From the NCBI GenBank assembly GCA_035610365.1, contig CM069432.1, forward strand, positions 179,599,027 to 179,663,026: DNA of 64,000 bases. Direction: 5' to 3'. Positions within the stretch are counted from its first letter, which is position 1; each line of letters starts with the position of its first letter. The notes under the pieces were generated by a model that was not told the DNA's origin, did not search any database, and saw only the letters and a list, made by a program, of their open reading frames with translations. The stretch comes from Aquatica leii (lineage: Eukaryota > Arthropoda > Insecta > Coleoptera > Lampyridae). Of this stretch, positions 45,900-58,491 are shown piece after piece. The position numbers were made by a program, and so were the translations under genes.

Positions 45900-48800
45900 A
45901 CGGTAACAATAAAAATAGAACTAAGAAACTTAGGGTTAATGTACGGAAAGTTTGATAATTAAAAATAACGGTATGTTCTCTATCAATATGATTATAGATA
46001 TTACTACTAAAGGTGAATTTTCACTGGGCATAATTTCCTTATAATATTTGTTTGAACAAATTATTAAAGATTTTATATTATTCATAATGTTTCGGTCTTG
46101 TTTATGTTAAAAGTTATCTAAGACGAACACCTTTTTTCTCCTCTATTATCGTTGTCGTACTTGCATGTCTCAGCGCAGGCATGTAACAAGATGGGAACTC
46201 TTGTGCATTTAGTTTAGTCACATTTTTAGTATGAGTTTTAATCAATTTATTAGTTTCGTTTGTCTTATTTTTTATTGAATTTCAATAAAGACTACGTAAA
46301 CTTGGTTATTTGTTTTTTTGTTTTGACCGCTCGACGTCACAATTGGCCTTTGATTCTTACAATACCACTTTGATACTACTTATAATTATCTACTACTAAT
46401 ACTTGCAAATGTAAATACTTAAACTACAATTTTAAGACGTTATAAACTAAAACAAGCTTAGTCTTAGATATTTCTGTTCTAGTCTGAATTTTTTATAGAG
46501 CATCACTGTTACTTAGAACTCGCTTGAACGTTAGAACATATAGGCTGTATGTACCATGTTGTACATATAACAAAGAATTACCCACAAAAATGTTTTAGTT
46601 GAACAATAATGCAACAAGGTATTTTTCATTTATTAATTCAAAAATAAACGCCAGGTTTATTCAGTATCTATTAAAGTTCATTGGTCAATACGTTTATTAA
46701 GCGATTACGCATTGATGTTAATCTTTACAAAACCGTTACGTATTAAGAGTTTATTGCATTTTAAATTTGAAACTGCGTTTATATTAACGAAAATAAAGTT
46801 TTCTTGCATTGTCTTTATTTGTGTACGTTTGAAAAAACAAGTACATATAAGACACTACTACCTTTAAATAAGTCACTGACTAATACAAAAAGCAAAGTGT
46901 TGAAAAATGCAAGTATTAAAAAATTTAGGTCGCCATTGCAGAACCAAGATTTACTACAAATGACGCTGAAGTTAAATGTTTGGTATTTAAATTATGCATA
47001 AGATGTCATTGACATATAAAATGATGCATCAAAAAATACTTTCGTCTTTTCGTTCTTTCGTAAAATATTAAGATTTTAATAAAATTGAAGTAAAAATGTA
47101 CTTCAAAAGTTTCATTTAGCAAAACCGGTATGCAGACGTGGTGATACCCACAAATTAAAATCGTATGGCATTTCATATATATATAGTACTATATATAAAA
47201 TATAAAGAAGATTCCATTGCTGACGTTTTAATATGTTGAGTTGAAAAGCTATCACAAAACTTATCAATTAAAAATAATATAGCAATATAAACAAAAGTTC
47301 ATATTTTATATAAGTAGGTCATACATACTTAAGTTAGTGGTGTTAAAGAAGAGAGAGTATACAGTTAGTACTTATCTTTATTTCTTAGATACAACGCGCG
47401 TACGCGCTGTGTTATCAAAATGGATCGTTTATACGGCTATATATTAAACAACAACAGGTAAATATTTATAAAAGTTATTTAAAGAAGTTTACTGACCTTA
47501 ATAACGTATATCTATCTAAAAATGTTTAAAAATAAGCTATGGCGGTTAAAACTTTACACAAGTTTTTGCGTTATTCTGGTTACTATAATGATATTAGAAT
47601 CTAATATAATAAAAGCTAGTGATGTTTGAAATTATTATCACAACGTTGAACTGTAAAAATAAAAATTTCAACGATAACGAATATTTAAATACTGACGTAC
47701 TTTGAGCTTTGATAAATTAAAGTAAGATATTTTTTTCGTTAAACTACTATTAAAGGAATATATTTCTCCAAAACATTGACCTCTAAAAAGAAAGTGATCT
47801 GACATAATAAAAACTATCTTTAACTATGATTTCAAAAGAACAAACATTAATAACTTTAGAAAGTATTAAACATTATAAGAAACCGAGCGTTTCTAAAATG
47901 TTTTTTCTCTACAGTAACTAAAACAGAATTTTATTTTTAATTAGGTACATAGAAAAATACGTTAACATTATTTATAGTTTATGTATAATAAGCATAATAT
48001 AAAAATAGAACAATTGTTATTTGTTTTCCTTCTGATCTTTTAAAATATGTATCTTCGAAACTAGAACAGACTTAAATCATCTGAATTGAATTGTAGCATT
48101 TGCCTTAAACAAATTTATTGTAGTTTGAGATTTAATGCAATCAATATTTACAGTATTTACAATGTGTGTTAATCGCCAACTAAAACACAATATGTACAAG
48201 CTTTGCGTAGTAAAACATACTCTTGTTTCGATAAACCTTTGGGCAAAATCAAAATAACAGCATTAATTATATAGAATTGCAACAGGAAAAAATAGAATAC
48301 TTTCTAATATAGTGTTTACACAACTTTAAACATGAGTATTAGTAGGTATGACTTAAATTAAAAATAATATATACATTAGTTAATTAATAATTAGTAAAAA
48401 GTAGATTATAGTAAAAATACTGATTCACAGTTTAAAGATAATAATTTTAGTTAAAAACAGTAGTGTATCTTATCTTTAGCTTTTCATAGCATTTTTTATT
48501 CCATATCTGTAAGAAATTGTTTATTTTTATTTTAGAATTAATCTATACGCTTGACTTCATACAAATTTACTCATTTCAATACATTACGTTTATATTTTGA
48601 AAGTCTATCAAACGTAGAAGTATAGAAAATGATGAAAAAGTGCACTCTAATTAAATAAAAACTAATTGCGTCATATTAACGACCATAATTACACAACAAA
48701 GTTTCTATTTCAATTAGATGTTATAAAATGCAAACATAAATTTCTTTGTTAAAGTTATAAATTGATAGATCCAATAATTCATTTTTTAAAACATCCATAC

Positions 48801-49278
48801 CGGAACCGTACACAAAAGACGAGATAATTTACTCAATTAATATTTTTGCTGTCCTTGCTGTAAACGAACGTGTTTGATGAATTAATTACCATGTTAATTG
48901 CATTACAACACATGATTTGTAAAATTATTAGTTTTTAAAATTACCATTGTTGTCTTCTTAATCCACTTTGTTTCCCACTTGGTGTTACAAATATATTTTT
49001 AGAGTTTGAAATGTAAATACCTTATTTATTACCGCGTAGTTGATGAACTCGCATCCAGGTGTAAAACAACATCATCAAAGACATTTTCGCAGAGATTGTG
49101 TTGGCTAAATAATTCTTCTGTAGCTATATGATCAGTGGTGGATTGATATGATATGGCACCCCGTTTGCCTTATAGTAGTAATTATTATAAATAATATATC
49201 TTATATACGAATATTAAAAATATTTTATTTTGAAGTTTATTAATTGCAAAATGCGCTAATAAATATTGGTACTAAAAT
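45900..49278. other. Long AT-rich noncoding stretch
   Basis: No transposon protein is seen in any frame. At 47,421 an ATG opens a 13-codon frame (MDRLYGYIL) that runs into CAG|GTAAAT, which could be a short 5' exon; this is only suggestive. The remainder, including the frame at 46,804-47,001, shows no family features. It may be regulatory or intronic DNA upstream of the second ABCG gene. Confidence 0.4.
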
Positions 49279-49284
49279 TTACTC

Positions 49285-50520
49285 TACTCTTGACGCATCT
49301 GGTAGAAGTTTTCGATGTTTTCTGCGGCAAGCATCGTAATAATAATAGTTTTGAACTCCAGATAGTAGTTTAACCTTTTTTTCATATTGAGAAAATTGTT
49401 TATCTTTTATATCTTGAAGAAAACGTTCCAATAAAAAATGACTAAAATTGCTGATTCTAAATGCATTAACTTTTTTGCAACCCAACAGCTTCAGATCATG
49501 TATTAGGTTATTCTTCTGTATTATAAAAACCCCTTAAGTATAAATATTTTGAGTGTACTAAAATTGTATGCTATTATTAGCATTATTCTGAGTACTGACA
49601 ATAAAAATATAGGTTAGTTTATTTGAGTATATTCTTCTCCCTAACTAAATGAAATAAACTTTTTTTTTTTGATAACTGCCTTTTAAAAAAATATTAGTAA
49701 TGTAACAAAGAAAATAACAGAAATCGTTTTGTCTAATTCTTATGTCTTACCTTTTTTACTTTACATTATTTGTCGCAAAGTTTTATAACTATTTGTACAG
49801 TTATGTCTTAGTTTTTTTACTTTACATTGTTTGTCGCAAAATTTTGTAACGATTTGTACAGTTTCTCCTTCGTTTTATTTTCTGGCCTTCTTCTTTTTTC
49901 AAGCAATGCTTTCTTTTAGTACTCGTAATGGGTTCTGAATGTAGAGTAGTTGGTTTGCCAACTGGAAAGTCAATTTCTCTCGAATGGAATTATTGAATAT
50001 TACAGCTCTAAATATCAATCCAAAGGCTAATTTTGGTACCATTTAAGATCTTTTCTCAAAGAACTGTAATAAGCGGACATCTAATCACTATAGTCAACGC
50101 CCTTTTTTAGCATCGTTGTAGTCTAGTACAACTTTGGTTTTAAAATGTCTTTTGCAAGTTCTCCTCTTTTACTAGGTCTAGTTTTTTTCAAGATTACATA
50201 ATTGTATTGAATATTCCGGTTTGCTCGTTAGCATCAAAACAATTCTGGTATGCTGCCATCGTATTATCTTTGCCCATCCTTTTCAAGACCACATTAATTA
50301 ATTCTCCAGGCAAACCTCTCCGATTTTGCTGAAGTGTACCGCAGTAAAATGTACGTTTCTTTTTTTTCTTCAAATACTGTCGTATTCCAAGATGACCGAA
50401 CCAAGCCACGATACTCTTGTCAATAACTATGTTTCTTCCTGGAGTAATAAAAGTCTTGAATCTTTGATTTGTTATTTCTGATAAAAGTTTTATCGGTATA
50501 ACCGATCTGTACGTTCTAGG
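49285..50520 (-). pseudogene. Second piggyBac transposase relic
   Basis: On the minus strand: a first-catalytic-Asp context IDKSIVAWFGHLGIRQYLKKK (about 50,430-50,360), then directly TFYCGTLQQNRRGLP, showing that the middle of the DDE domain is deleted. VVLDYNDAKKGVDYSD and MSAYYSSLRKDLKWYQ (third-Asp region) follow at about 50,140-50,040. A C-terminal block (FSHFLLERFLQDIKDK, 49,485-49,279) is plausible but less sure. Several stops and frame changes. The sequence is not closely related to the 24-26 kb copy. Confidence 0.75.
49739..49862. repeat. Tandem duplication, two units of about 62 bp
   Basis: TTATGTCTTA, TTTACTTTACATT, TTTGTCGCAAA and ATTTGTACAG recur in order with about six differences. 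It lies inside the C-terminal part of the piggyBac relic. Confidence 0.8.
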
Positions 50521-50639
50521 AACTCTTCATTTTAATTAAAGTGTAAACGATATGAACTGATTATGATATAGTGTAGTTTTTTACCAATACCGATTCAAAT
50601 TTGGCATTTACTAAATTGCATGCAGATTTCTTGTCTTTA

Positions 50640-51100
50640 CTGTGCTCCATACATCTTTAAGATTAGCACGAACCCCAACTTCTTTTTTTTCCTCATCAGA
50701 TTCACATTCACTTGCTGATTTTTTTACATGTTGGGTTTACGTTAGAATTGGATTGATGATCGCTGGGAATATATTAGGTCCTCGTTTAAAGAATTTGCAA
50801 AAGGATCGACCTCAGATTAACTGCCACTTGACAAATTGAATTTTTGATATGTTTCTAGTGCTAATTCCTGAAGTAGAAGGAGCATAATCAACTTTTAAGT
50901 CTATTCCCTAAACATTAACATGAGGTAACCTTTTTTTCATTTTCATTTACATTTCAGATTCTATAATGTTGATTGGATCTATTCTAGGTACTTCAAGATG
51001 GGATAAAACATCACGTTGTATTTCAGTTTCCACATTTTCGTCACGTACTCTTAAATTGTTTTTACTCGTTTTAAGTCTTTCTATTTGTAGTATTTTCTAA
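50640..51100 (-). pseudogene. Hydrophilic coding relic, possibly piggyBac N-terminus
   Basis: The minus strand reads LRVRDENVETEIQRDVLSHL and IDPINIIESEM, then after stops SASECESDEEKKE. This acidic, Ser/Glu-rich composition suits the N-terminus of a piggyBac protein, and the position upstream of the relic fits. No diagnostic motif is present. Confidence 0.3.
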
Positions 51101-51129
51101 TCTTAGCTGCAACCTCTGTATTCAACTAT

Positions 51130-53225
51130 CTTGTTGATTTAGAAGTTTGTTCAATAGCTATTTTCACAAATTTTTTACACTTAGAAGTATTTTTTGTAAA
51201 CAACAAAATGAAATTGTAACAAACAACCGAAATACTTTTACCAAACATATGTATCCGGTAAATTCTAGAACAAAATAATTTTGCATTCGGTGTGTTACTA
51301 GCTACCAAGGTCTGGTAATAGAAAACTCTACCAAACGTATTGTACAGATTGCCAATCTGTGATCTTTGTAAGAAGTATACGTTTTGAAGAATTATGTATC
51401 ATCAGAACGAATAAGCACGTACCAGCCACATGCGACTGGTACCACAATGAACGTGTTAAAAAAAATAATACACCTATAAACAAAAAGGAAATGTAGTCAC
51501 GTTGTCTGTGCAATTGCCTCAATATAGTTATTTATTTAACGTTTTACCGTATAACTTGGGTGTTTTTTTTTCACAAGTGGGCATTTTTAAACCCGAGTGA
51601 TGCGAGCCTTTAAAAGTCCACAAGGTTTTGGTTTTTATAACACTATTGAAATATCCCATTGCAATGTTGGTTCATGTTGCTTTTGTGATATAACATAACC
51701 AATATGCCACATTGCCCAAGTATTTTACTTCAAGTTATATTTTAAATTCTAAAAATCTTTTTCAAATAATTTGCCCACCACAATCACATCGCCAAGATAT
51801 ACTAGACAAGTTTGCCACGACAATCTCGACAATACTGTTTCCACTATTTTGAACGTTTAAGGTTAAAAAGCCTAAAGCGCATTAGTCGCTTTTCAAATTC
51901 AGTGTCACAAAGCACAAACTATACGACATGTTTGGTTTCAACTTGCTGCAGTTTCAGCAACGTAAACTTCTCGTTTGCCATTGTTGGTCTAGTACACGTC
52001 GCGTTATTATTTTCATATCTTTAATGCTCCTTTCGTGAATAACTTATTGTAATTTTCAATGACTGTTAAAGCTATTTAGCCCAATTCAGTTTGTACAGTT
52101 AATTAATGCACTTGCTACAAATGAGCATCACCCTACCAATCATTTGCTGATGCCGCAACTTCCAATTGTGTTGGTGAATTATTTTTAATTTTGACATATT
52201 ATAGGTTTTTTAAGTTACGTTTATAGAACAGATATTTCGAACATATCTTGAATTATTTTTATGTGACATATTTCTTTTGGTAAATTAGAAATATTTGTTC
52301 GTATTTCTTTTCACGCTTCTTCGGTGCATGGTTGCGTTTGTTTGGTTTTTATTTCTTCTTGCATTTATGCTTAAACAGGTTTAACTTAGTACTGAATTTT
52401 CATTTCCAATACTTTCTATTTTTTGGAAACTTTTGTATAATTTAACTTTCGTTTTTTGAGAATTTGCATCCATTTTCTTTGAACAGCTGTCAAAAGTTAG
52501 TGTACTACAATACTGCTTTAGAACCGTTAATTTCCTACTTATGTTCTTCCAATGCTCTCTTTAAACTAGCAACTTTCAGGTTTCTCCTCGCTTTTGTTTA
52601 ACTATTTTTCTTGTGCACTAAATCTGTTCAATTAAACGCAACTACTGGCATTAATAGCGTAAAGTAATTTGGGTTCGCAATTAACAATGAATATTTATTT
52701 TTAAACGATTACACTTAAAATCCAATTACAGTTTCTATGCTACACTTATTAACACTTTCCGGCGTTGGAAACCTTTCTGTAACATTATATATGTATCTAT
52801 AAAAATCACCGAATAACCGTGAAGTAGTAAAGATAAACAAACACTAATTTTACTACTATAAAATAATTTGATGTGTGCATAAATTATTTAATTCTTGAGC
52901 GTGTTTAATAATTTTTAATAAATACTGTTGGTTCAACATGAGAAAATATTCTAGTAGCCAATTTTTTTATTCGGTCATGATAAATAAGTACATCCTTTGG
53001 TACATCTAAAATTTTTGTCTATCTGTATTGAGGAACCGCTCCAAGACATAATCTATTTTTTGCTGTTTTTGTACGGGATTTAAAGTCAATACTGAACAGA
53101 TATTAAAATACCCAGAATTTGTTGACAATGATTTGTTGTGTTTAATAATAGGTACATACCTACTACCTGTACCTACCTAACTTCCATGTTTACGTTTACA
53201 TACCTATACAATAAACACAAAGCTG
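51130..53225. other. AT-rich noncoding stretch
   Basis: No gene or clear repeat recognised. The small frames at 51,126-51,522 and 51,812-52,024 have no family features. Confidence 0.35.
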
Positions 53226-53229
53226 ATTA

Positions 53230-53512
53230 TCTAATCTAAGTCTACGAATGATGTGAAGGGTGCAGTTTTTTCTGTTACATCTTCTCGTCCATCACTATTA
53301 CTTGAGTCTTCAATTTGTACTAAATGTTATTTGTCTCTTTCACTATTTTCCGTGTCATGGTCAACTTTTAATACATTTAGTTTCGTAGGAGGAACTATGT
53401 AATCACTACTATCACTTTCAAATACTGAATAATACATTTGAACTGTTCACATTCTTATTACATACTTTAACTTCTAACCCATAGTCAGTACTCTCATTCC
53501 TTAACTTCTCCA
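53230..53512 (-). pseudogene. Unidentified acidic coding relic
   Basis: On the minus strand an ATG near 53,512 opens MEKLRNESTDYGLEVKVC. After a frame change the reading continues as FESDSSDYIVPPTKLNVLKV and EDSSNSDGREDVTEKTAPF before stops. The acidic, Ser-rich text looks like the N-terminus of a transposase or nuclear protein. I do not recognise the family. Confidence 0.3.
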
Positions 53513-54717
53513 TTTTTGGAAAATACACTGTTTATTTCTTAAACACACAATAATAACGTGTACGACAGCTAGTTCTGTATTAATCTTAATGTTTCTCGAG
53601 AGCATATTCTCCTGTCGAGATTATTCGCAAACCACGTGACCTGTTAGTTCAATTTTTTGGATATTTACCGTGTTATCTATACCACGAGGTCGCGTGCTTT
53701 GAGAGTAATCTCGATTCCACTGTAGATCTTTTCAGTGATAAAGCTTTATAACTCACTTGGTTTAGCAGTCAATTAGTGATTAGCAGAGAGACTGAAATGA
53801 AGCAAGAACCGACGCTACGTAATGTAGTAAATTGGCCAAGATTGGTAGTACGTATTTTATTCATTCTTATTGAGTTCATAAATACTTAATTTATTTTGTA
53901 ACGATCTACAAACATATATCTCGCTTACATAGACTAGAAAAAATGAACATTATTTCACTGCATTAAAGGACAACCGAGAAGAAAACTAATGAAACGTATT
54001 CTTTTTACTCGATACTGATTTATTTTAATTACCGTGATTTGTATTTCTAAGTGATGAATTTATACTTTAAGCCCGGTCAGCGAAATATAAGTCCTTGATT
54101 GTTTACAGACGTCAGCATAGATAAGGAATGAAGCATGCTACGCGTATAGCACAAGCCGCAATATTATTAACAACTCGCAGTTCTTTTCTTCTTACAATGT
54201 TTTTTTCTAATAGAGATAAAATAAAAATACTTGGTGCGCCTCAACGATTCATTTTAACGAGCTGATGAAGCAGTTAACTCACTATTTACTAGTATCTAAT
54301 TCAAAATGCGCAATTTGTTAGTATAATTCGACTTACAAATTTATTTAGAAAATTACATTATAACGCAACATCTTGTATTGTACTATAAATTTAATGATAC
54401 TGATGTAACAAAAACATGTTGACGTATACTACATGAATATGGTTTACAGTGTAAAAGCCAGGGTCGACGAAAAACTGAAACATTAACTTACAAAAAAATT
54501 ATAAAACTCGATGACAGTTTAAACTCTTTATTAAATTGTTAATAGCAAACTGTAATAATCATAGATAAAGTGATGTTTAACAACGTTTTCAGGGCCGGAT
54601 TTAAAAGTCTGGAGGCCTCGGGGCAACAAAGGAGTGGAGGCCCCTTAGCCCCAAATTATTTTCCAAATAAAATGAATTTTACTGATTGCCTGATTGGAGT
54701 AAACAAATATAGATCAA

Positions 54718-55146
54718 TACTAACATTAGAATGTCTTCCGGGTTTGGACCGTGTCATAGTTGCAACTTTAAATACGGAGACTATTTCTTCTTAAGTCACT
54801 TCTACCTAGTTTAGAATCTGGCTTGGTTCACAAGTTGATTACCTAACTCGGTAGTGGTTCTTTGTTAGATTTTCGTTTGCTTTTTCAGGTTATCGTTTTC
54901 TTTCTTACCTTTTCATAGTTTAGGTTATGGCTTGTTTTACAAGTGGATAACCTAACTTTTGAGAAGTTCTTAGTTAGATTTCGATTGCTTGTTTGAGTTT
55001 TGCGATTTATCTCACGCCCTGAGGAAGCCCCTTATGAAAGTGGGCGAAACGTTGGCAGCTTCGGTTGCAACTATGACACGGTCCAAACCCGGAAGACATT
55101 CTAATGTTAGTATAGATTCCGGCCGTGGAAACCTTCGCTATTACAT
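54718..55146 (+). mobile_element. Short foldback Penelope derivative with 13-bp target duplication
   Basis: AAATATAGATCAA lies at 54,705-54,717 and 55,147-55,159. The insert starts with about 48 bp of the pLTR outer edge in minus orientation (to about 54,765). It then runs in plus orientation from the last codons of the Penelope protein (NTETISS) through a complete pLTR to its end at 55,146. The hammerhead-like core is at 55,016-55,056. No coding capacity. Confidence 0.9.
55016..55056 (+). ncRNA. Hammerhead-ribozyme-like motif (CTGAGGA variant)
   Basis: GCC, CTGAGGA, stem II GCCC/GGGC, GAAACGTT, GGC. The single T-to-G change falls at the position of the core that is free to vary (CUGANGA), so the motif is still consistent. 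Confidence 0.6.
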
Positions 55147-55351
55147 AAATATAGATCAAGTTTGTACAAAGTACCGTAGATAAAGGTAAAACGCGAAATA
55201 AAATATGAAAGGAAAAGTTGTTTACTGGTGTTTACTAGTCTGAATTTGAAATTTTTTTTTCCAAAGTCTCTATTGTGGGGGCCCCTCTTTTGTGGAGGCC
55301 CTGGGGCTGTAGCCCCGCTTGCCCTCCCCTAAATCCGGCCCTGAACGTTTT

Positions 55352-56223
55352 AATTTTTTTTAAATCTTTTCTTGTTGAACTTGAACGTAGATAACTTAAT
55401 TTTGAAGGTTTGGTTGCGGAAGTAGAATCGAACGAGTTAAGTTAGTGTTGAGACAAAACAGATAAAATTCGAACTGTTTTATTAAGCTTGTCTTAAGCTT
55501 TTTCTTATTTTGTTTACTTAGTTAACTTGTATAATTAGTGCACTTCTACTGATTCTATGAATAGTTTTACAAACAGTTACGTCTATTAGATATATATTAA
55601 TCTGCTAAACAAATCGCATGGTAAATTAATACATAAAGGTAGAGTCAATCAAGTTTTAGAATATATAATCTGCAAAAATCAATTTAATTAAAAGAGTAGA
55701 ATAATTTATAAATACATTAATGCTTTTATATGTTATTATCAGTTATTTTTTAATGGATATGTATCGAACCGACGCTTATTATTTCGGCATCACTCGGTAT
55801 ATAAGTAAAAGATGAGTATTTTAAGTTTATTAATATTGATTCACGATTGAAATTAGCGTATACCTAAATGCATAACGGCAAATTTATATTTAAATATTAA
55901 TTTATAAAAAAAGTTTCGTAGCGTGGTAACGCCGTTTTTGCAAGGAAAACTGTAATTGATCGTTTTTAAAATGGTGTATAATCTGGCGATCAAAGTTCTA
56001 AGGTAGTCGCGGAAGTGCGCATGCACACCGAAGGTCTAGTTGTGTTCAAAGTACGTAACGTTAAGTAGAAATGTAATCGAGGCCTTCGTTTAATTTTCCT
56101 TTTGTTAAAAACGCGTTGTCAGTTCGAGCAGATACTAGAAATAGTTAACTGCGTTATAGAACTAATAAATCTTTCGTGTTTTAAATGTACTTTCATTTAT
56201 GTTAATTCATATACGTTAACGAA
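55352..56223 (+). promoter_or_regulatory. Region upstream of the second ABCG gene
   Basis: AT-rich, without transposon signs. A stretch at about 55,960-56,100 is less AT-rich and may hold the promoter and 5' untranslated region. No core promoter motif was identified with confidence. Confidence 0.3.
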
Positions 56224-56389
56224 ATGGCTTCTGTTTCTGATACTATTTTATTGCAAAATAGGAATTCGACTGATGTTGTTAAAGTGCAAATTGTACCATG
56301 CCAACCAAAAACCCTTACACACCTGCCACAAAGGCCCAAAGTCGACCTGAGTTTCACCGACCTAACCTACACAGTGCAACAAAACAAAA
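56224..56389 (+). CDS. First coding exon of a second ABCG-type transporter (partial gene)
   Basis: ATG at 56,224 opens 55 codons (MASVSDTILL... ) and ends at a good splice donor (GTAAGTAC at 56,390), leaving one base of a split codon. The end, LPQRPKVDLSFTDLTYTVQQ, aligns with [20 protein letters not shown] of the gene at 18.1 kb, placing it just before the ATP-binding domain. An in-frame stop lies a few codons upstream, so this start is well supported. No Walker A exon was found between 56,390 and 64,000, so the gene continues past the right edge with an intron longer than 7.6 kb. It is a same-strand paralogue of the first gene, but its intron after this segment is absent there. Confidence 0.85.
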
Positions 56390-58491
56390 GTAAGTACATT
56401 CTTTGTTTACATTTACACAAACGCTACAGTTAATCTACAAATACCTTTGAAGTCTTGCATTAATAAACAAAAAGTAACATCTCATTAATAACCACAACAA
56501 AATAACCAAATTCAATTAGTTACATTCAATTGTTAAATTCCGTTTGTAATTTAAGTACGTAACGATAAGATATAAATGAATATTTAACGACCAGTATAGT
56601 TTCTAAATGTTTGTTTTTAGTTAACTTTGCATTCTTGAATGTTTTAATGCTTTGGTTTTTGTGCCGAGGTATAACTTCTATTTGCACCTTTTGGAACTTC
56701 TCAAGGTGGTTTATAATTAAACATGCTGGAAATTCCAGTTAATACTTTTATTTTGTTCGTTGGATTATACATAATTGTAGTGATTAATTTAATAAAATTA
56801 AAAGAGTAATACCGAGCATCTTCAAGGTTAACAGTATTTATATTAAAATTTAGAGAAAAAAAACTAGATTTATGTAGGTACTTAATACGAATTTTTAAAT
56901 TAGTTATACATGAGAATACTATTAAATGTTTTTCTTGTCTAAATTACCTAATTTAAGCTAAGATAGCACAATTAGAGAATTTTTTAGTTATGATCACTTT
57001 TTATTCAATTTCACTTTTTAATATTTGACAATTTTTCTGTGTAAATAAAACTTTGGTGTTTGTAATATAAATATTTTTATTTTGCATCCCACGTCGTTCT
57101 AAGCTTCGTTTTGGTAGTAGTACAAACGGTAATCGTTGTACTACATTTATAATAATTAGCCGATATTATTTAACTCCTGATTTGACTCTCGAAGGTTGTA
57201 ACGTTATATAGTAATAGTATACTCAAATTATTAGATATATTTATGAAATCTCAGTTTATGAACATCACTGTGTTTATTATGATATTGGTGTATATGATGA
57301 TTAGTAAACAGTTGTAATATCCCATACTTTTCTCTATACGCTCAACTTTTGTTAAATGCGAAAATAAGATTGGTTTCTAAGATTTTGTGATAGCACACTT
57401 TTATTCTAATTAATGTCAGGTCTTTAAACTTCTCTATACAAAGAATCTTATTCAAATTTTAATATCAATTGCTTAAATTAATATTTTTGGTTGTGACAAT
57501 TGCTTAAAAATATAAATAAACTTTTATTAAAGCTTTTTGTAACTAATCGCTTAGATTGTCAAAAGCAATCGCTGCCATTGCACAAAAATTATAGTAGTTT
57601 TTGCAAAATTTTCTGATTTGGGGACCAATTAAGTTTTGTGTCAGATAAAGCGTGAAATTTAGTACAAATGTATATCTATTTTTAGTTAATGCTTTTATAC
57701 AAAGTGCTTTATTAACTGTTTTATATTGCAAGTAAAGAAAAAACTGATTGCTGTAACATTGTGCGTCAGAGGTCATTGGTTTTTTATCTAATGCAGCGTT
57801 TTTTAAACTATCCCATTCATAAACGAAACACGGAGTTTTATTGTAGCCGCTTTAGTAGTTTAACAACATACGTACATTTTTTAAGTATCTACATAATTTC
57901 TATAATCAATTTTTACCATTAAGTGGACTGAATGAACAATTGGCAAACGCTTTTTAAACTAGTCTGAAAAGAGAGACCGGAGAGAACAGTCTTCATTCAC
58001 TAAAAACTCCTAAGACACTAAGTAAACTAACAGTACAGCAGATCGACAGCAGAGATGACAGAAGTTGGGTCAAATATTATGGAAGACCTAAGTTTCTTAC
58101 TAAAGTGAATTACTGCGGCATTCAAATATTTTTTGTACATTCTTTTTTGTTAACCTTCCAATACGGATAACGTTACATACACCAAAGAAAAATTTGGTAT
58201 GCTTAATGGTTTGAGTCACATAATATAAGATTTTCTTACAAAATATGTTTGTAATGTTTATACTTTGTGCTTACCATACTGAAACTGCCACTACCTAGAC
58301 TGTGGTTGAGTGGACAGTACAGAGAAGTTAGGTAACGCTGAGTCAAGTTGACAATGTTGACATTCACAAACTGCTGTATTTGGGACAACTATTTAATTCT
58401 CATTACGAATATGCATATATTTGGCACAAACAATTTACCATGATAAAGCGTGATTACTGCTATACATTTGATACTCTATGACAGTGGTTTT
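56390..58491 (+). other. Intron 1 of the second ABCG gene, first part
   Basis: AT-rich. No exon with ABC motifs and no transposon protein. The minus-strand frame at 57,543-57,776 is unsupported. Confidence 0.5.

Larger units (their letters stand above)
54590..55343. mobile_element. hAT-type MITE with 8-bp target duplication, split by a Penelope insertion
   Basis: CAGGGCCGGATTTA at 54,590 faces TAAATCCGGCCCTG ending at 55,343. AACGTTTT flanks both sides exactly (54,582-54,589 and 55,344-55,351). GGAGGCC/GGCCTCC subterminal repeats and a GC-rich interior are typical. Without the Penelope insert and its extra target copy it is about 312 bp. Confidence 0.92.
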
